Shown: positions 17,324 through 24,344, numbered from the stretch's first letter. The stretch: 60,561 nucleotides of DNA from Corynebacterium mastitidis DSM 44356 (GCF_000375365.1 NZ_AQXB01000010.1:1-60561); one strand, 5' to 3'. Notes: generated by a model from the sequence alone, not told the origin. Numbers and translations are program-made.

Positions 17324-18529
17324 TTAGCTCACCGCCCGTAGGTGTCGTTGGATGGGCAGTTGTTGGATGCGGCGCATGGCGGTGTCTCGTTCGAGGTGTT
17401 CTGCCACGCTGAGCATCACGGTCTGGGCGAGGTGGACGGGCACGGCGTTGCCGAGTTGGCGTAGTGCTTCTGTCCAGGCTCCGTGGAGGGCGTAGCGGTC
17501 GGGGAAGGTCTGGATGCGGGCGGCTTCGCGCGTGCTGTAGTAGCGCACGCTGCCGTCGGCAAAGCGCATCATGTTCTCTCCTCCGGGGACGCCGTGTACC
17601 CCGGCTTTGAGTGCCTTGGAGGGCTCATCGAGGGGGGAGCCGGTGTGTCCTTTGTAGGAGCGGGCGCCTTCTTGGAGGCGATGGTCTAGCCAGCCCGGGG
17701 TGCTGCGGTCTCGGTGGGGGGTGGGCATATCGTGAAGGGCTTGGCGCACGGTAACCCAGGGGCGGCGCCCATCGTCGTCAGGAAGGTGTGCCGGGGCGCG
17801 GTAGTCGGATGGTACGCGGATACCGAAGAGCTCCCAGTAGTCGCCGTGGGCTTGGGAGCGCACCAGCGCGGCTTTACTGTGCGTGGCAGTCGGGAACGCC
17901 CAGTTTGCCTCGACGTCTTGGCGGAAGCCCACCATGATGACTCGGTGGCGGCGTTGGGGTACTCCATAGTCGGCAGCATCGACCAGGGTGGTGATCAGTT
18001 TGTATTGGAGGTCGCTGCGGATGCTGGTGTGCTCTTTTTGGAGCCGGGTGTAGTGCTCGCGCCAGGATTCACCGTCGCGGGCGCGCAGCTCGGGGTGGGT
18101 GAGTCGCAGCTTGATGAACTCGAAGTAGTCGCTGAAGCTGGCGCGGGTAAGGCCCTTGACGTTTTCGATGACGAAGGCGCGTGGGCGTAGTTTCTCGATG
18201 ACGGCTGTGGTGGCGGGGAACATATCGCGGGGGTCATCGGCGTTGCGGGCGAGCCCGCCGAGGGAGAACGGTTGGCATGGGGGGCCGCCGGTGACAACGT
18301 CAATATCGGCGCCATCGGTGACCTCGTCCCAGTTGACGTGCCGTACGTCGTCTTCGATGACGCGGAGGCCCTGGACAAGTGGGTAGCCTGCGGCCGCGTT
18401 GGCGCGCATGGTTTGGCATGCCCACTTGTTCCACTCGACTGCAGCGATGTGCTCGACGCCAGCGAGCGCGGACCCTAGTAAGAGTCCGCCTCCGCCTGCG
18501 AAGAGCTCTACACCCTTAACCGTCATCAT
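17324..18529 (-). CDS. DNA cytosine-5 methyltransferase, partner of the Eco29kI-like nuclease
   Basis: The 401-aa enzyme has the m5C motifs in order: I FAGGGG (10-15), IV PPCQPFS with catalytic C85, VI ENV (122-124), VIII QRRHR (192-196), a variable target-recognition region (about 210-330), and IX/X at the end (RIQTFPDRYALHG, LRQLGNAVP). It protects phage and host DNA from the adjacent nuclease. Two start ATGs sit in tandem (18529 and 18526) behind AGAAAGGGTGC. The upstream region is only about 35 bp before the first CRISPR repeat, and TATAGAAT there is a plausible -10. Confidence 0.93.
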   Translation of the reverse strand: MMTVKGVELFAGGGGLLLGSALAGVEHIAAVEWNKWACQTMRANAAAGYPLVQGLRVIEDDVRHVNWDEVTDGADIDVVTGGPPCQPFSLGGLARNADDPRDMFPATTAVIEKLRPRAFVIENVKGLTRASFSDYFEFIKLRLTHPELRARDGESWREHYTRLQKEHTSIRSDLQYKLITTLVDAADYGVPQRRHRVIMVGFRQDVEANWAFPTATHSKAALVRSQAHGDYWELFGIRVPSDYRAPAHLPDDDGRRPWVTVRQALHDMPTPHRDRSTPGWLDHRLQEGARSYKGHTGSPLDEPSKALKAGVHGVPGGENMMRFADGSVRYYSTREAARIQTFPDRYALHGAWTEALRQLGNAVPVHLAQTVMLSVAEHLERDTAMRRIQQLPIQRHLRAVS

Positions 18530-18565
18530 GCACCCTTTCTTTGACTAGCACACTCATTCTATAGA

Positions 18566-18715
18566 GGCTCATCCCCGCATGCGCGGGGAAAACAAGTACG
18601 CCTGGGCTGCGGCCACCTCCGGCTTGGGCTCACCCCCGCATGCGCGGGGAAAACGCTGTCTTGACCGTGACCATCAAGCCCTCCTAGGGCTCACCCCCGC
18701 ATGCGCGGGGAAAAC
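18566..18715 (+). CRISPR. three-repeat mini-CRISPR array (type I-E-like repeat)
   Basis: Three 28-bp repeats lie at 18566-18593, 18627-18654 and 18688-18715, separated by two unique spacers of exactly 33 bp. Repeats start GGCTCA, contain the dyad CCCCGCATGCGCGGGG and end AAAAC. Repeats 2 and 3 are identical; repeat 1 differs by one base (T for C at position 7). Repeat length, dyad and spacer length fit type I-E arrays of actinobacteria. No cas gene is in the window. The array lies inside the prophage, directly upstream of the methyltransferase gene and on the opposite strand. Confidence 0.88.
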
Positions 18716-18773
18716 ACTTAACTACCTGCGGCAACACACCACTATACCCGGAATTACATATAACCTTCCCGCC

Positions 18774-19169
18774 TCATACCGCCTCGCTACAGCAAGAGTC
18801 CCACATCTCACGCCACACACCGAGCAAATGCACAGTCACCCCCAGCTCAGCAGCGATCCGCGCAGGCACAGGGCCGTAGATACCCTCCGCGTGAGCATAA
18901 TCCGACGCCGATACTAAAAGCCATGCTGCCCGCCGATCCGCCGCCGCCTCATGCTTAGGGTCATGCCCGCCAGGGTGATTGTAATAAGCGTGCCCCAGCT
19001 CGTGGGCTAGGGTGCAGCGGGACTGGATTTCATCGAGGCCATGCCGCAGGCTGATTGCCCTCCGGCTCGGTATCCACATGCCTTTGGGGCCGCCGGTATG
19101 CCACTCCACACTGATCCCGTCCGCCTCCGCTAAGCAGATCAGGTCATCAGTCGATAGGGTCCTCGCCAC
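18774..19169 (-). CDS. ImmA/IrrE-type metallopeptidase
   Basis: The 131-aa product has the zinc site HELGH (56-60) with downstream E74 in HEAAADRRAAWLL. ImmA-type proteases cleave or help inactivate phage repressors and trigger induction. The GTG start at 19169 lies inside the end of the repressor gene (23-base overlap) behind GAGAGGTGGG, so both are co-translated. The neighbouring repressor is the likely substrate. Confidence 0.88.
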   Translation of the reverse strand: MARTLSTDDLICLAEADGISVEWHTGGPKGMWIPSRRAISLRHGLDEIQSRCTLAHELGHAYYNHPGGHDPKHEAAADRRAAWLLVSASDYAHAEGIYGPVPARIAAELGVTVHLLGVWREMWDSCCSEAV

Positions 19170-19788
19170 GTTCCCACCTCTCCTCTGTCTCATCCGGGCT
19201 GCTATCGGCAGCATAAAGCTCGGCCGTGGCGGCGGGGGTACTTTCGGTACCCCCGTCTGTGTGGCGCCCACGACGGGCAGCGAGTTCGTCCACGTCCGCG
19301 AGGGTGTGGAGTGCCTGCTGTTCGGTTATTGGCTCTTCACCTTCTTGTTTGAGTACGGCGTTGAGGCCGGCGGTGCGGCGGGTGATCTCCTGCTGGAGGA
19401 GTAGTAGCGCGCGGGCGATATCTTGCCCGTCGAGGGTCTTGAGACGTTCGGGGGCGCGGGCAATGTCGGCGAGGGCGTCAGCCAGGGTCGCAGGATTGAG
19501 ACGCCGCGCGAGCTCAAGAGCAATCTCAGACTCGGAGGCATTGTCAAGGAGGCGGCCATCTGCATCCATGTAGGCCATAACCTCTTCGTCTTCTAGGTGT
19601 CCAAGCTCTACGAGAGCATCAACGGGATTTACCTCAAGTGCTCTACAAACCGTGATGAGGTCTGTGGCGTTAAGGCCGTCATTGATCCGGCGATTCGCCG
19701 TCTTTCGGGTGACGCCTAAAAGTTCAGCTATGTCGGCATCTGTGACTCGGCTATGCGAGGTTTCCGAGAGCCACTTTTTTATGTCCAT
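19147..19788 (-). CDS. prophage repressor (HTH)
   Basis: The 213-aa protein has an N-terminal helix-turn-helix (VTDADIAELLGVTRKTANRRI, about 15-35), an acidic middle and a charged tail. It is divergent from the Cro-like gene and overlapped by ImmA, which marks it as the lysogeny repressor. Its promoter appears leaderless: TTGACG (minus strand of 19818-19823) and TAGCCT (19795-19800) are 17 bp apart, and the start ATG is just downstream. It may cooperate with ImmA as in ICEBs1-type switches, but no LexA-like self-cleavage domain is visible. Confidence 0.82.
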   Translation of the reverse strand: MDIKKWLSETSHSRVTDADIAELLGVTRKTANRRINDGLNATDLITVCRALEVNPVDALVELGHLEDEEVMAYMDADGRLLDNASESEIALELARRLNPATLADALADIARAPERLKTLDGQDIARALLLLQQEITRRTAGLNAVLKQEGEEPITEQQALHTLADVDELAARRGRHTDGGTESTPAATAELYAADSSPDETEERWERGEDPID

Positions 19789-19794
19789 ACCTCA

Positions 19795-19916
19795 AGGCTA
19801 CTGGGTAGTTTTCTACCCGTCAAGTGGGCATCTAGCAGGTCATATGTAACCGATATTCCCCCATTCAGGGTAGGCAAGGTTGCATGTCTGGCGACTGTGT
19901 GAGTAGATTTTGTACC
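19795..19916. promoter_or_regulatory. lysis-lysogeny switch: divergent promoters and operators
   Basis: A perfect palindrome GGGTAGTTTTCTACCC (19803-19818) sits in the spacer of the putative leftward repressor promoter. A related half site GGGTAG lies at 19868-19873. A degenerate copy GAGTAGATTTTGTACC (19901-19916) overlaps the -10 of the putative rightward promoter (TTGCAT 19880-19885, GTAGAT 19903-19908, 17-bp spacing). The arrangement suits autoregulation of the repressor and repression of the early operon. Confidence 0.6.
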
Positions 19917-19946
19917 AACGGCTTGAAGAAAGGAGGCTGAAAGGGA

Positions 19947-20180
19947 ATGGTTCTACTCTCCCTGAACGAGATTGACCGGGTAAAGAGGCTTAACGGGATC
20001 ACGTCCTGGGAGGCTCTTGAAGAGCGATCTGGGGTCACCCGCAAGACCTGGCGGCGCGCTGCCAGGGAGCGCGTACCTACCGACACCGTTATTCAGGCGC
20101 TTTACCGTCTTGGCGCTCGGCCAGAACGAATCCTGGTGGCAGAGGAGGAACCTGTGGCCGCTGGTCGTGTCGCAGCATAA
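19947..20180 (+). CDS. small HTH regulator, Cro-like
   Basis: The 77-aa protein is nearly all helix-turn-helix: LNGITSWEALEERSGVTRKTWRRAARERVPTDTVIQALYRLG (recognition helix around VTRKTWRRA). It is the first gene of the rightward early operon, with AGGAGG upstream, in the Cro position. Note that the GVTRKT core also occurs in the repressor, hinting that both may read related operators. Confidence 0.75.
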   Translation: MVLLSLNEIDRVKRLNGITSWEALEERSGVTRKTWRRAARERVPTDTVIQALYRLGARPERILVAEEEPVAAGRVAA

Positions 20181-20185
20181 GAAAA

Positions 20186-20205
20186 CCCCGCCTGGCAGGG
20201 CGGGG
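20186..20205 (-). terminator. hairpin repeat A, probable leftward terminator
   Basis: CCCCGCC (20186-20192) pairs with GGCGGGG (20199-20205) around loop TGGCAG. Leftward it is followed by TTTTC, the signature of an intrinsic terminator for minus-strand transcripts. An identical stem and loop lies at 21779-21798. Confidence 0.6.
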
Positions 20206-20237
20206 AAAAGAAAACCTAAAGATAAGGAGGACCGTAC

Positions 20238-21032
20238 ATGAGTACTGAGCTGGTTTCAATCCCGTTCCACGGGAGCACGGTGCAGGCCGTGGATGTTGAT
20301 GGTGAGCCGCACGTGGTGTTCCGACCCATTCCCGAATCGCTGGGTTTGGATGCGGATTCGCAGATGAAGAGACTACGGCGCAAATCATGGGCCTGCACGG
20401 TCAAGACGACCGTGCAGCTTCCCGGCGATACTCAGACGCGAGAAGTCACCGTCATCGACCTGCGCACGTTGACGATGTGGCTCGCCACCATCGACGAGAA
20501 CCGCGTGTCCGAGGAGGCCCGCCCGCTGGTGGTTGCCTACCAGTCCGAAATCGCTGACGTCATCGAGTCGTACTGGACGCAAGGTGGGGCGATCAACCCG
20601 CGCGCCACGGGTGAGCAGTTGGATCGTCTCCAGCAGAGCATTGACCATGCGAAGGGGCAAGCCCAGGTCCTATCCCTGTTGAGGGGTGTGGTGGATGCGC
20701 AGCATCTGGAGGCCAAGGGGCGGGTTGTGTTGGCTCGCGCGTTGGGTGAGACCCCTGAGATTGAGGCTGGAGAGATGCCCCTGTATACGGAGGATTATCT
20801 GCGGGAGAAGGGTATGCCGGAGGGGTGGGTGAAGCGTCACCGCTCGGTGTTTGGGCGGCGAGTGAAGAAGGCGTTTATCGAGGCTCGTGGGTATGAGCCG
20901 TCGAAGGCCCCTGGTGAGGTTGGGGGTAGGGTGCGCAACATTTTGGCCTATACCCAGGATGACCGCCCGATTTTGGATGCGGTGTGGGATTCCCACTACG
21001 CAGAAACGTTCCCGGAGATCACCGCCGCATAA
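20238..21032 (+). CDS. phage antirepressor (P22_AR_N domain), copy 1
   Basis: The 264-aa product starts with the antirepressor N-terminal domain: IPFHGSTVQAVDVDGEPHVVFRPIPESLGLDADSQMKRL ... TVIDLRTLTMWLATI ... VAYQSEIADVIESYW, the P22_AR_N type. The C-terminal half is a different helical domain (LARALGETPEIE ... YLREKGMPEGWVKRHRSVFGRRVKKAF), a KilA/Rha-like DNA- or protein-binding region. AAGGAGG precedes the ATG. It probably counteracts a repressor during induction. Confidence 0.85.
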   Translation: MSTELVSIPFHGSTVQAVDVDGEPHVVFRPIPESLGLDADSQMKRLRRKSWACTVKTTVQLPGDTQTREVTVIDLRTLTMWLATIDENRVSEEARPLVVAYQSEIADVIESYWTQGGAINPRATGEQLDRLQQSIDHAKGQAQVLSLLRGVVDAQHLEAKGRVVLARALGETPEIEAGEMPLYTEDYLREKGMPEGWVKRHRSVFGRRVKKAFIEARGYEPSKAPGEVGGRVRNILAYTQDDRPILDAVWDSHYAETFPEITAA

Positions 21033-21082
21033 ATCAGATCACGCCGCATAAGCCGCATAAACAAGAAAGGAGGTTAGCAATG

Positions 21083-21730
21083 TCAACTGTCCATAGTGAA
21101 CGTGATGTTACCGCTCTGGTCCTCGCGACAGCTCAGGCTGTGCTTGATCACGTCTCCGCATTCCCGCCCGCCGGGAGTGGTCCACTGCAATACAGCCACG
21201 ATGTCGAACTTGACTGGGATTCGTCCGTCATGGATGGGGTGGGGGCCCAGGAAGTTGACGGTATTGGGTCTTTGCGCACGAGTCTTGGTGAGAAGCTGCG
21301 GGTAAATGCTCTCCGCGTTGAAAGGGAATTGCTTTCCAAAGGTCACGCGCGGTGTGTTCCGGCAGATCCATATGCCGGGGGCTATCGGTTCTCCCGTGGT
21401 TTCTGCCGTGGCGTAGATGGTGAGGTTGAGTGCATCGTGGGGGCTGCTATTGAAGATGAAGATTTCCCCATTGTGTTCGACCCTGAATCCCCACTGATAC
21501 TCGAAGTCTTCGCCAGCGACCTTCAGCGCTCGCCCGCTGATCGTGTTCGCATCCTCTGCCAGCTTGTTTGCATCTACAGCGATGCGATTCGCTTCGGTGG
21601 CTTCCGTAAGTGCCCCCTTGGCGATGCGGTTCGCCTTCTTCGACTCGCGGTGCGCGAGTTGCGCGAGCACTACACCCGAGAGGCCAGTGATGGCGCCAGC
21701 AATGCCGAAGGCGATTGACCACGAATCCAT
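21083..21730 (-). CDS. inverted membrane-anchored protein, probable moron
   Basis: The 215-aa product starts with a transmembrane helix (MDSWSIAFGIAGAITGLSGVVLAQL), then a Lys/Glu/Ala coiled coil (about 28-70, ESKKANRIAKGALTEATEANRIA), and a beta-rich cytoplasmic domain (IFIFNSSPHDALNLTIYAT ... FDIVAVLQW). It is the only leftward gene inside the early operon, and near-identical leftward terminators lie on either side. No ribosome site is seen, so a leaderless message is possible. Function unknown; such proteins are often prophage-encoded exclusion or defence factors, which is inference here. Confidence 0.7.
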   Translation of the reverse strand: MDSWSIAFGIAGAITGLSGVVLAQLAHRESKKANRIAKGALTEATEANRIAVDANKLAEDANTISGRALKVAGEDFEYQWGFRVEHNGEIFIFNSSPHDALNLTIYATAETTGEPIAPGIWICRNTPRVTFGKQFPFNAESIYPQLLTKTRAQRPNTVNFLGPHPIHDGRIPVKFDIVAVLQWTTPGGRECGDVIKHSLSCREDQSGNITFTMDS

Positions 21731-21778
21731 GCGGGTAATGCTACCGCACCGAAAACTACACAACGAGAAAAGAAAACC

Positions 21779-21798
21779 CCCCGCCTGGCAGGGCGGGG
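21779..21798 (-). terminator. hairpin repeat B, probable leftward terminator
   Basis: Same stem and loop as 20186-20205: CCCCGCC, TGGCAG, GGCGGGG. Leftward it is followed by GGTTTTCTTTTC. It lies just upstream of copy 2 of the antirepressor and shields the inverted gene from antisense readthrough. Confidence 0.6.
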
Positions 21799-21834
21799 AA
21801 CAGTAAGAAAAGAAGATGGAGGAGATTGTAGCAG

Positions 21835-22617
21835 ATGAGTGAGTTGATTCCCATCGTGACTACCGATGAGGGTGTGCAGGCGGTGATGGGCCGCAGGCTC
21901 CACGCCTTCCTGGAGGTGGCAACACCTTACGATAAGTGGTTCCCACGCATGGTTGACTATGGCTTTTCCGCAGGTCAGGACTTTTCGACAGAAATGTCGG
22001 AAAGTACCGGCGGGCGGCCTAGGACTGACCACATCGTGACCTTGGACATGGCTAAGGAAATCTCCATGATCCAGCGCTCCGAGAAGGGCAAGCAGGCCCG
22101 CCAGTACTTCCTGGAGTGCGAGCGCCGCGCCAAGGAGGCTGCGCCGCGTGAGTTGACGGGCCGGGAGTTAATGGCCCGGGCCTTGATGGAGGCGGACTCC
22201 ACGATCAAGGAGCTGGAGGCTACGTCGGCGCGCCAGGCGGCCGAGCTGGAGGCCGCCGCGCCGAAGATCACCTACCACGACGAGTTCGTGGCGCAGTATG
22301 ACCTGATTCAGTTCCGCACCCTGGCAAACCAGTTGAACCTCAACGAGGGGCGTCTCCGTGCAATGCTGGCTGCGCACAGGTGGATCTATGACGATCCGGT
22401 GTCCCGGTGGTCGAACTCCAAGGGGAAGAAGGTCACGGTGCATCGCTGGCGGGCTTACGCGGACAAGAAGCCGTACTTTCACCTGGTGCCGCAGCATGAG
22501 GCACCGCGCCTGAATGGCGAGGTGCAGCAGACGTTGAAGATCACCCCTGCAGGCGCGGCGGCCATTGTGCGCGCGGTGCAGCGCTGGGGCGGGCAAACCG
22601 AACTGGAGGTGGCGTGA
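21835..22617 (+). CDS. ant: phage antirepressor (AntA/AntB plus KilAC), copy 2
   Basis: The 260-aa protein has an N-terminal AntA/AntB domain (VMGRRLHAFLEVATPYDKW ... GFSAGQDFS ... IVTLDMAKEISMIQRSEKGKQARQYFLECE), a short coiled coil (about 110-140), and a C-terminal KilAC DNA-binding domain (LANQLNLNEGRLRAMLAAHRWIY ... LKITPAGAAAIVRAV). This is the classical two-domain antirepressor. It is distinct in sequence from copy 1. Confidence 0.9.
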   Translation: MSELIPIVTTDEGVQAVMGRRLHAFLEVATPYDKWFPRMVDYGFSAGQDFSTEMSESTGGRPRTDHIVTLDMAKEISMIQRSEKGKQARQYFLECERRAKEAAPRELTGRELMARALMEADSTIKELEATSARQAAELEAAAPKITYHDEFVAQYDLIQFRTLANQLNLNEGRLRAMLAAHRWIYDDPVSRWSNSKGKKVTVHRWRAYADKKPYFHLVPQHEAPRLNGEVQQTLKITPAGAAAIVRAVQRWGGQTELEVA

Positions 22618-22618
22618 C

Positions 22619-22897
22619 ATGGCTTTGCGTGACGTGAGCGGTTTCCCGGTGGTGGACGCTGATCGGAGTGATTCTGATGAGTGGTTTGGCCGTGAAGTGC
22701 TCTGCGAGTTCGGTATGGCCGAGGCGTATGTGCCAGAGGTGGATTCGTGGCGGCGGCTCCCGTTGAGGCTGAGCCATAGTCAGAGTGCGGGGATTGCGCT
22801 GGAGGTCGGCCCCTACGATTTCTCCGAGTCGGAGTTTTCCGACCTAGAGGCAGCGGTGAGGGCAATGCGCGAGGTGCTGGATCGAAATAAGGGGTAG
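22619..22897 (+). CDS. small acidic protein, unknown
   Basis: The 92-aa product starts one base after the antirepressor stop. It is acidic, with a basic-hydrophobic centre (RLPLRLSHSQSAGIALEVG) and a helical C-terminus (LEAAVRAMREVLDRN). No family recognised. The tight spacing makes it part of the early operon. Confidence 0.65.
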   Translation: MALRDVSGFPVVDADRSDSDEWFGREVLCEFGMAEAYVPEVDSWRRLPLRLSHSQSAGIALEVGPYDFSESEFSDLEAAVRAMREVLDRNKG

Positions 22898-23188
22898 GGC
22901 GGTGTGATCCGTCTGGGGCGCTGCTAGTAGCCACTCCCGGTGCGAGGCCGGGGAGCGCGCGGGGATACGTGTATCCCAAATTATCGACACAGTGATGTAT
23001 TTGCTGTGTGTGTTGTATCAAAAACTCAATAGTGCATAGCGCTGGTGAGATACGGGACGAAAAGGTGCGTGGGCGAGCGTGGTTCTTAGATCGTCAAGAC
23101 CTCACAGTAGTCACCCGAGTAGTCCTACACCGTGTGGTGGGGTAGCGCCCCCACGCGAGGCAACGACCAGCGCGGATACAAATACCAG

Positions 23189-23234
23189 GCGCGCGACAGG
23201 TGCAACTCACCCGGTTCAAGTCCGGGCGCGCGCA
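23189..23234 (+). other. tRNA-like minihelix (acceptor stem plus T arm only)
   Basis: GCGCGCG (23189-23195) pairs perfectly with CGCGCGC (23227-23233), and a complete T arm (CCCGG, loop TTCAAGT, CCGGG; 23210-23226) stacks below it, with A at the discriminator place. Only 14 bases replace the D and anticodon arms. It is the top half of a tRNA, either a deleted tRNA gene or a functional tRNA mimic. It lies in a 480-bp gap with no convincing gene. Confidence 0.5.
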
Positions 23235-23237
23235 CTA

Positions 23238-23341
23238 GGGGGTGGGGTGTCCAAGCAGGTTTTGATTCTTGCCCTGTCAAGGGCCACCCATGACGGCGCT
23301 GATACCCCTTCGCGTCGAGGTGGCACCTGCACCCCACCCCC
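23238..23341 (+). ncRNA. candidate structured RNA in the 22,898-23,377 gap
   Basis: A 12-bp perfect stem closes the element: 23238-23249 (GGGGGTGGGGTG) with 23330-23341. Nested inside are CAGGT (23256-23260)/ACCTG (23325-23329), GCCC (23271-23274)/GGGC (23281-23284) and CACC (23285-23288)/GGTG (23319-23322), all compatible. An upstream hairpin GTGGGG/CCCCAC lies near 23135-23153, and the tRNA-like minihelix immediately precedes the stem. The rest of the gap holds AT-rich sequence near 22980-23040 that may contain a promoter. No protein frame is plausible. Confidence 0.5.
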
Positions 23342-23377
23342 CCCGTACTGAGGAAATTCAAGAAAGAAGGTGATTTT

Positions 23378-23575
23378 ATGAATATAACTATCGTTATTTC
23401 GGCCATATGTGCCGCTGTTTCTACCGCCTCCGCGTTCATCGTATGCGAGAGGCTGAAGACGCTCAGATTCTACTGGGAACTGACTGAAGGGTACGACACG
23501 AGCATTACGACACGTGAGAAGCGCTTACAGGCCCAGATCGACGAACTCAACAAGAAACCTGTCCGATGGGCATGA
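23378..23575 (+). CDS. small single-pass membrane protein
   Basis: The 65-aa product has one N-terminal transmembrane helix (ITIVISAICAAVSTASAFIV) and a charged helical tail. AAGAAGG precedes the ATG. It opens a run of small early genes. No family recognised. Confidence 0.65.
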   Translation: MNITIVISAICAAVSTASAFIVCERLKTLRFYWELTEGYDTSITTREKRLQAQIDELNKKPVRWA

Positions 23576-23745
23576 TCCCGGAGGGCCTGTCCAGGGCTGA
23601 GCTTTTCCTCATATACAAGGTGCTGGTGAATGTCCAGCAGCAGGCCGAAAAAGAGAGCTTTTTTAAGGACCACACTCGTGAGGCTTTGCAGGCCGCGAGG
23701 GAAGAAGTATTGCGTAAAGCTCAGCTTTCTTCATATTCGGCATAA
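23566..23745 (+). CDS. small helical protein, unknown
   Basis: The 59-aa product (ATG at 23566, alternative at 23572) overlaps the previous gene by 10 bases. It is mostly helical (LSRAELFLIYKVLVNVQQQA, then TREALQAAREEVLRKAQ). No family recognised. Confidence 0.55.
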   Translation: MGMIPEGLSRAELFLIYKVLVNVQQQAEKESFFKDHTREALQAAREEVLRKAQLSSYSA

Positions 23746-23751
23746 GAAGAG

Positions 23752-23782
23752 GCCCACGCCTGGGTACCAGCCAGGCGTGGGC
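23752..23782 (+). terminator. strong hairpin, possible terminator or attenuator
   Basis: A 12-bp perfect stem GCCCACGCCTGG (23752-23763) with 23771-23782, 7-nt loop. Only GTGATTTC follows, so termination may be partial. Confidence 0.55.
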
Positions 23783-23807
23783 GTGATTTCTAGGTAAGGA
23801 GAAACCG

Positions 23808-24002
23808 ATGACGAGGCTAGTCTCTCAGGACGGCCTGCCGCTAATTAGCGCTAACGAGGCTGCTGTCCATCTGGGGCGGCACCCAGACACAGTGCGAACC
23901 ATGATGCGGTGCGGGGATTTGCGCGCGGAGAAACCAGCCGGGCGCTGGTACACCACCAAGCAGTGGTGCGACGAATATGTGACGAACGGGGCGGCGGCAT
24001 GA
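23808..24002 (+). CDS. excisionase-type HTH protein
   Basis: The 64-aa product has the winged-helix plan of excisionases: LISANEAAVHLGRHPDTVRTMMRCGDLRAEKPAGRWYTTKQW. It could be the recombination directionality factor for the integrase or an early regulator. A second protein of the same type is encoded at 25007. AAGGAG precedes the ATG; the stop overlaps the next start (ATGA). Confidence 0.75.
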   Translation: MTRLVSQDGLPLISANEAAVHLGRHPDTVRTMMRCGDLRAEKPAGRWYTTKQWCDEYVTNGAAA

Positions 24003-24202
24003 GCGAGCTGGACGAGATGACTGGTGCGATGGCTGGGCGTGCCTGGCGGCAAATCGCGCGCCGGATTGGGGAGATCAACGCTCGTACCCGGTTTTATAGC
24101 GGTAGGCAGCATGAGCAGATTCGGGACATGATCGCCTTGGCGGAGAAGTGGGCGCGTATCGCGGATGGGAAGGCTGGCAAGCATGACCACCAGCGATTCT
24201 GA
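23999..24202 (+). CDS. small basic helical protein, unknown
   Basis: The 67-aa product starts in an ATGA overlap. It is helical and basic (MAGRAWRQIARRIGEINARTRF ... IRDMIALAEKWARIADGKAGKH). No family recognised. Confidence 0.6.
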   Translation: MSELDEMTGAMAGRAWRQIARRIGEINARTRFYSGRQHEQIRDMIALAEKWARIADGKAGKHDHQRF

Positions 24203-24344
24203 GCTCACGGCTTTGGCGGAGGTGGTGGGGGTGCTGGAGCCGGAGCACTACGACGGGCGCGAGGAGTGGGCCGTCGGGATGCTCATGGCCCTGTTCGTGT
24301 ACGGGTTGACGGTCATGGCGGCGGCGGAGGTGGCGCTACCGTGA
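24183..24344 (+). CDS. small hydrophobic protein, possible membrane peptide
   Basis: The 53-aa product overlaps the previous gene by 20 bases. The second half is a hydrophobic helix (WAVGMLMALFVYGLTVMAAAEV) that could span the membrane. Unknown function. Confidence 0.5.
   Translation: MTTSDSELTALAEVVGVLEPEHYDGREEWAVGMLMALFVYGLTVMAAAEVALP

Noticed and set aside
18716..18773. A third CRISPR spacer after repeat 3
   Set aside because: No further repeat follows, so the sequence is treated as array flank.
21080..21718. Rightward frame with AGGAGG opposite the inverted membrane-protein gene
   Set aside because: The ribosome-site-like sequence is real, but the frame has no recognisable features, while the leftward frame has a helix, coiled coil and GC-rich third positions. 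Kept as an open possibility.
23189..23234. Complete tRNA or tmRNA
   Set aside because: D and anticodon arms are missing and no tag peptide or pseudoknots could be traced, so only a tRNA-like minihelix is claimed.
23125..23439. Leftward 104-codon frame across the non-coding gap
   Set aside because: Its middle is the antisense of the tRNA-like minihelix (hence a tRNA-antisense-like peptide), with no start signal or domain.
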